Shown here: piece by piece, positions 52,149-54,615 of the stretch
Layout: the number at the start of each line of letters is the position of its first letter
Numbering within the stretch: position 1 is the stretch's first letter
Origin: DASTEQ01 sp040905185
GTDB lineage: Bacteria > Chloroflexota > Limnocylindria > QHBO01
Reading direction: 5' to 3'
DNA: 54,615 bases
NCBI GenBank assembly: GCA_040905185.1
Contig: JBBDRZ010000002.1
Location: 1-54,615, forward strand
Position numbers and translations under genes: made by a program
Notes under the pieces: generated by a model
The model's input: the letters and a program-made list of their open reading frames with translations, nothing else
What the model was told of the DNA's origin: nothing
The model's database searches: none

Positions 52149-53147
52149 CCGCTCGGCCGTCACGCCGAACAGCCGGTCGGAGGCCGTCTGGGCGTATCGG
52201 TCCGTCATCCCGGAGACGTAGTCGGCGACCTGGGTCACCAGGTCGGCATCGGTATCCCGGTAGGAGGCGGGGAGCTCGTCGGGGTGGGCCAGGTGGTGGT
52301 CCATCAGGCGGCGCAGGAGGCGGACGGCGACCTGCTGCTGGGCCGCCTGCTCGGGGCGCAGGTAGACGCGCGCGAACATGAAATCGCGCAACTCGTGCAT
52401 GAGGGCCAGCGTGTCCGCGTCCATCCCGATCGCGCCCGCGCGCAGGCTCTCGTCGATGACGGCGGTGATGAGCTCCCCGATCCATTGCCGTCCCGGCGGC
52501 CCGAGTCGCTCGATCAGATGGGGGGGAAAGTCGGTCTCGGCCAGGACCCCCGCGCGCAGCGCGTCGAGCGCGTCGTGGCTGAGGTACGCGATTCGATCCG
52601 CGTAGCGCACGCACAGGGCCTCGGACGTCTGTGGCGGAGGCGTGATCCTCCAGGTGTGGGCCCGAATCCCGTCGCGCACCTCCCAGGTCAGGTTGAGGTC
52701 CTCGAGGACTTCGAAGATCCGAACGCTCTGCGCCGCGTGATGCCAGCCCGCGGGCGGGAAATACGGCGCCAGGGCCTCCTCGCCGGTGTGGCCGAACGCG
52801 GTGTGGCCCACGTCATGGCCCAGCGCGATCGCCTCCGCCAACGCTTCGTTGAGCGCCAGCGCCGCCGCCAGCGAGCGGGCGATCTGGGCTACCTGGAGGG
52901 TATGCGTCAGGCGGGTGACGAAATGGTCGCCCTCAGGGTTGAGGAAGACCTGTGTCTTGTGCTTCAGCCGTCGGAACGCCTTGGAGTGGATGATCCGATC
53001 GCGATCCCGCTCGAAAGCGGTGCGGAACGGGTCCGGTTCCTCGGGTCTGGCTCGGCCGCGGGAGCTGGCCGATCGGGTGGCAACCGGTGACAGCCGCTGC
53101 TCTTCAGCTTCTCGTGCGGATCGATCTCGACGGATGAAGTCTTCCAC
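52140..53147 (-). CDS. dgt: dGTPase-like HD-domain deoxynucleotide triphosphohydrolase
   Basis: A 335-aa HD hydrolase. Conserved blocks are RTAFERDRDRIIHSKAFRRLKHKTQVF (~residue 39-65), the HD metal site HTLQVAQ with GHDVGHTAFGHTGEEAL (~95-115), and ALCVRYADRIAYLSHD. It turns dNTPs into deoxynucleosides plus triphosphate. The GTG at 53147 gives the expected short N-terminus (VEDFIRRDRSAREAEEQ); the open frame continues upstream but without similarity. Confidence 0.9.
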   Translation of the reverse strand: MEDFIRRDRSAREAEEQRLSPVATRSASSRGRARPEEPDPFRTAFERDRDRIIHSKAFRRLKHKTQVFLNPEGDHFVTRLTHTLQVAQIARSLAAALALNEALAEAIALGHDVGHTAFGHTGEEALAPYFPPAGWHHAAQSVRIFEVLEDLNLTWEVRDGIRAHTWRITPPPQTSEALCVRYADRIAYLSHDALDALRAGVLAETDFPPHLIERLGPPGRQWIGELITAVIDESLRAGAIGMDADTLALMHELRDFMFARVYLRPEQAAQQQVAVRLLRRLMDHHLAHPDELPASYRDTDADLVTQVADYVSGMTDRYAQTASDRLFGVTAERLG

Positions 53148-53297
53148 TTGACCGATGATGGCGGATGCCGGCCGCCCTTCGCGCGAGGAGCGGGTTCTGG
53201 GTCCGATCGTACTGGGCACACCGGGCCAGAGCGGATCGTGTCCCGGGTCGGTATGGTGGCTCTCAACCGCGCACGACCAGGGAGGCTTGGCCAGCCC

Positions 53298-54615
53298 ATG
53301 CATTTGAACGCTGCGATCGCTCGTCCACTCGTGGCCGCCCTGGCCATCACGCTGCTCATGACTGGCCTGGCGCCGGCGGTACCCGCGGACACGCCCGGCC
53401 CGGTCAGGGTCCGTACCTCGGAAACGACCCACGCGGTGGACGGGAGCTATGACTTCTCCCTGCCGGCGGGCACGACGCACATCGTCATCCATTGGTCGGG
53501 CCATCGGGACGCAGACGTAGACGCCGCATTCAGCGCTGACGGGGCGGTCTTCTCGGAGCCGGCCCACGTCCACATCGGCGATTTCGGAGCAGCCAAACAG
53601 GACGGCGAGACCTACGGCTCGGTGATGACCGCAGGCGGCATGCGGGCGGTCCGCGTGACGGCCGATGAATCGCTCCCCAAGGTCACGGTTCTCGCCATGG
53701 ACGCGGCTGGCGAAACCCAGGCGCCACTCGGACTGGGGGCCGGGGCTGCCGCGCTGAGCACGATTCCCGGCGTCATCCCACGAAGCGGCTGGGGGGCCGA
53801 CGAGTCCATCCGATTCGACAGCCTGGGAGAGGAGCGCTGGACCCGAGCGTTCTACCCCCTTCAGAAGCTGGTGGTGCATCACACCGCCGGCGCGAACAAC
53901 GATCCGAACCCAGCGGCTACGGTGCGGGCCATTTACCATTTCCACGCCGTCACCCTGGGCTGGGGCGACATTGGTTACGAGTACCTGATCGATGAGGCCG
54001 GGCGGGTCTACGAGGGTCGGTACTCTCGGGCCTACTGGAACGGCACCATCCCGACCGCCGACAACGACGCAGGGGATGTGGTCGAAGCCGGCCACGCGCT
54101 GCATCACAACCCGGGCAGCATGGGGATCGCGCTGCTCGGTAACTTCACCTCGCAGCTACCCACACCCGCGGCACAGGCATCCATGGTGCGGATGCTGGCC
54201 TGGGCGTCCGCCGCGCACGGCATCGACCCGACCGGTAGCAGCACGTACGTCAACCCGGCGACCGGGACGACCATCACGACCATGAACATCACGGGCCATC
54301 GCGACTACCAGAACACCGGGTGCCCCGGCTCGCCCTATTACGCACTCCTTCCGTCGATCCGGAGCGCGGTGGCGGCGGAGATCGCCAATCCGCCCCTTGA
54401 GACCTACAACCCGGCGCGTCCTCTCTACTTCGCCGCCGGCACGTACGTTGGCCGCCAGTTCAACGCCGCCGGAGGGATCATTGCCTCGCTGCCGTACACG
54501 CTTGGCGCGGCTTCGTCGGCTCCTACGAACCAGAAGAGCGCGATCCCGAACCAGGCCGGGAACTGGTACTTCATCACGGCCGGCATCTGGGCCGGGTACT
54601 GGATCGCCGAGTCGG
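53298..54615 (+). CDS. N-acetylmuramoyl-L-alanine amidase (PGRP-like), 3' end missing
   Basis: The frame is open to the window end (439 codons seen). The N-terminus is a signal peptide (LVAALAITLLMTGLAPAVPA, residues ~10-30). Residues ~175-350 are a peptidoglycan-recognition amidase domain: KLVVHHTAG with the first zinc His (~residue 195), YHFHAVTLGWGDIGYEYLIDEAGRVYEGR, GSMGIALLGNF, and GHRDYQNTGCPG with the second His and the Cys ligand. Further C-terminal sequence (YFAAGTYVGRQFN...) looks like a start of cell-wall-binding repeats. It cleaves the amide bond between MurNAc and L-Ala outside the cell. Confidence 0.9.
   Translation, partial: MHLNAAIARPLVAALAITLLMTGLAPAVPADTPGPVRVRTSETTHAVDGSYDFSLPAGTTHIVIHWSGHRDADVDAAFSADGAVFSEPAHVHIGDFGAAKQDGETYGSVMTAGGMRAVRVTADESLPKVTVLAMDAAGETQAPLGLGAGAAALSTIPGVIPRSGWGADESIRFDSLGEERWTRAFYPLQKLVVHHTAGANNDPNPAATVRAIYHFHAVTLGWGDIGYEYLIDEAGRVYEGRYSRAYWNGTIPTADNDAGDVVEAGHALHHNPGSMGIALLGNFTSQLPTPAAQASMVRMLAWASAAHGIDPTGSSTYVNPATGTTITTMNITGHRDYQNTGCPGSPYYALLPSIRSAVAAEIANPPLETYNPARPLYFAAGTYVGRQFNAAGGIIASLPYTLGAASSAPTNQKSAIPNQAGNWYFITAGIWAGYWIAES

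Overview
The window is high-GC bacterial chromosomal DNA with tightly packed genes, many 4-bp start/stop overlaps, and no rRNA, CRISPR array, transposase or convincing tRNA. Gene content (an HspR-type heat-shock regulator operon, a GT4/GH130 pair, class III cyclases fused to ATPase/TPR modules, many VapBC pairs, TATAAT-like promoters with little or no leader) suggests a Chloroflexota-like or related actinobacterial-grade lineage, possibly from an environmental genome. This is an inference from content, not from a marker gene.

Layout. 1-4.1 kb: DinB-like protein, folK, then a 2.2-kb cassette (DUF1778/GNAT toxin-antitoxin, ECF sigma factor and a membrane partner) flanked by two copies of a ~234-bp folK-end/msrB-start segment; only the right copy continues into a full msrB. 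4.2-9.2 kb: cyclase-ATPase regulator, RHH/PIN VapBC pair, small membrane protein, alpha/beta hydrolase. 9.2-11.2 kb: molybdate operon (Mop-type regulator, modA, modB) without an ATPase gene. 11.5-14.8 kb: GT4-toroid fusion facing a GH130 phosphorylase. 14.9-18.3 kb: membrane protein and divergent GbsR/MarR regulator, MFS transporter, stand-alone cyclase. 18.3-20.8 kb: glpX and a purH whose IMP cyclohydrolase half has lost its catalytic residues. 20.8-26.7 kb: two AbrB/PIN VapBC pairs around small membrane proteins, a second cyclase-ATPase and a decayed HTH_42 gene.

26.7-33.8 kb is one heat-shock operon, hsp20-hspR-lon-dnaJ-clpB, with an inverted repeat over the -35 and an AU-rich hairpin at the hsp20 start. 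34-39.3 kb is an operon of usp, two TrkA-type NAD-binding proteins, MoxR ATPase, DUF58 and DUF4129 proteins. 39.4-41.8 kb: phosphodiesterase, and a nuclease-like protein coupled to hpt. 41.8-47.8 kb: complete branched-chain amino-acid-type ABC operon livKHMGF plus a candidate 37-aa membrane peptide. 48-54.6 kb: NYN-domain protein behind a highly structured leader, YtxH protein, holB-acyP operon, dGTPase-like HD hydrolase, and an N-acetylmuramoyl-alanine amidase cut by the window end.

The most unusual items are the PurH with a dead-looking cyclohydrolase domain, the structured leader upstream of the NYN gene, the hsp20 leader, the duplicated msrB segment bounding a TA/sigma cassette, and the repeated placement of -10 hexamers 6-9 nt from start codons.
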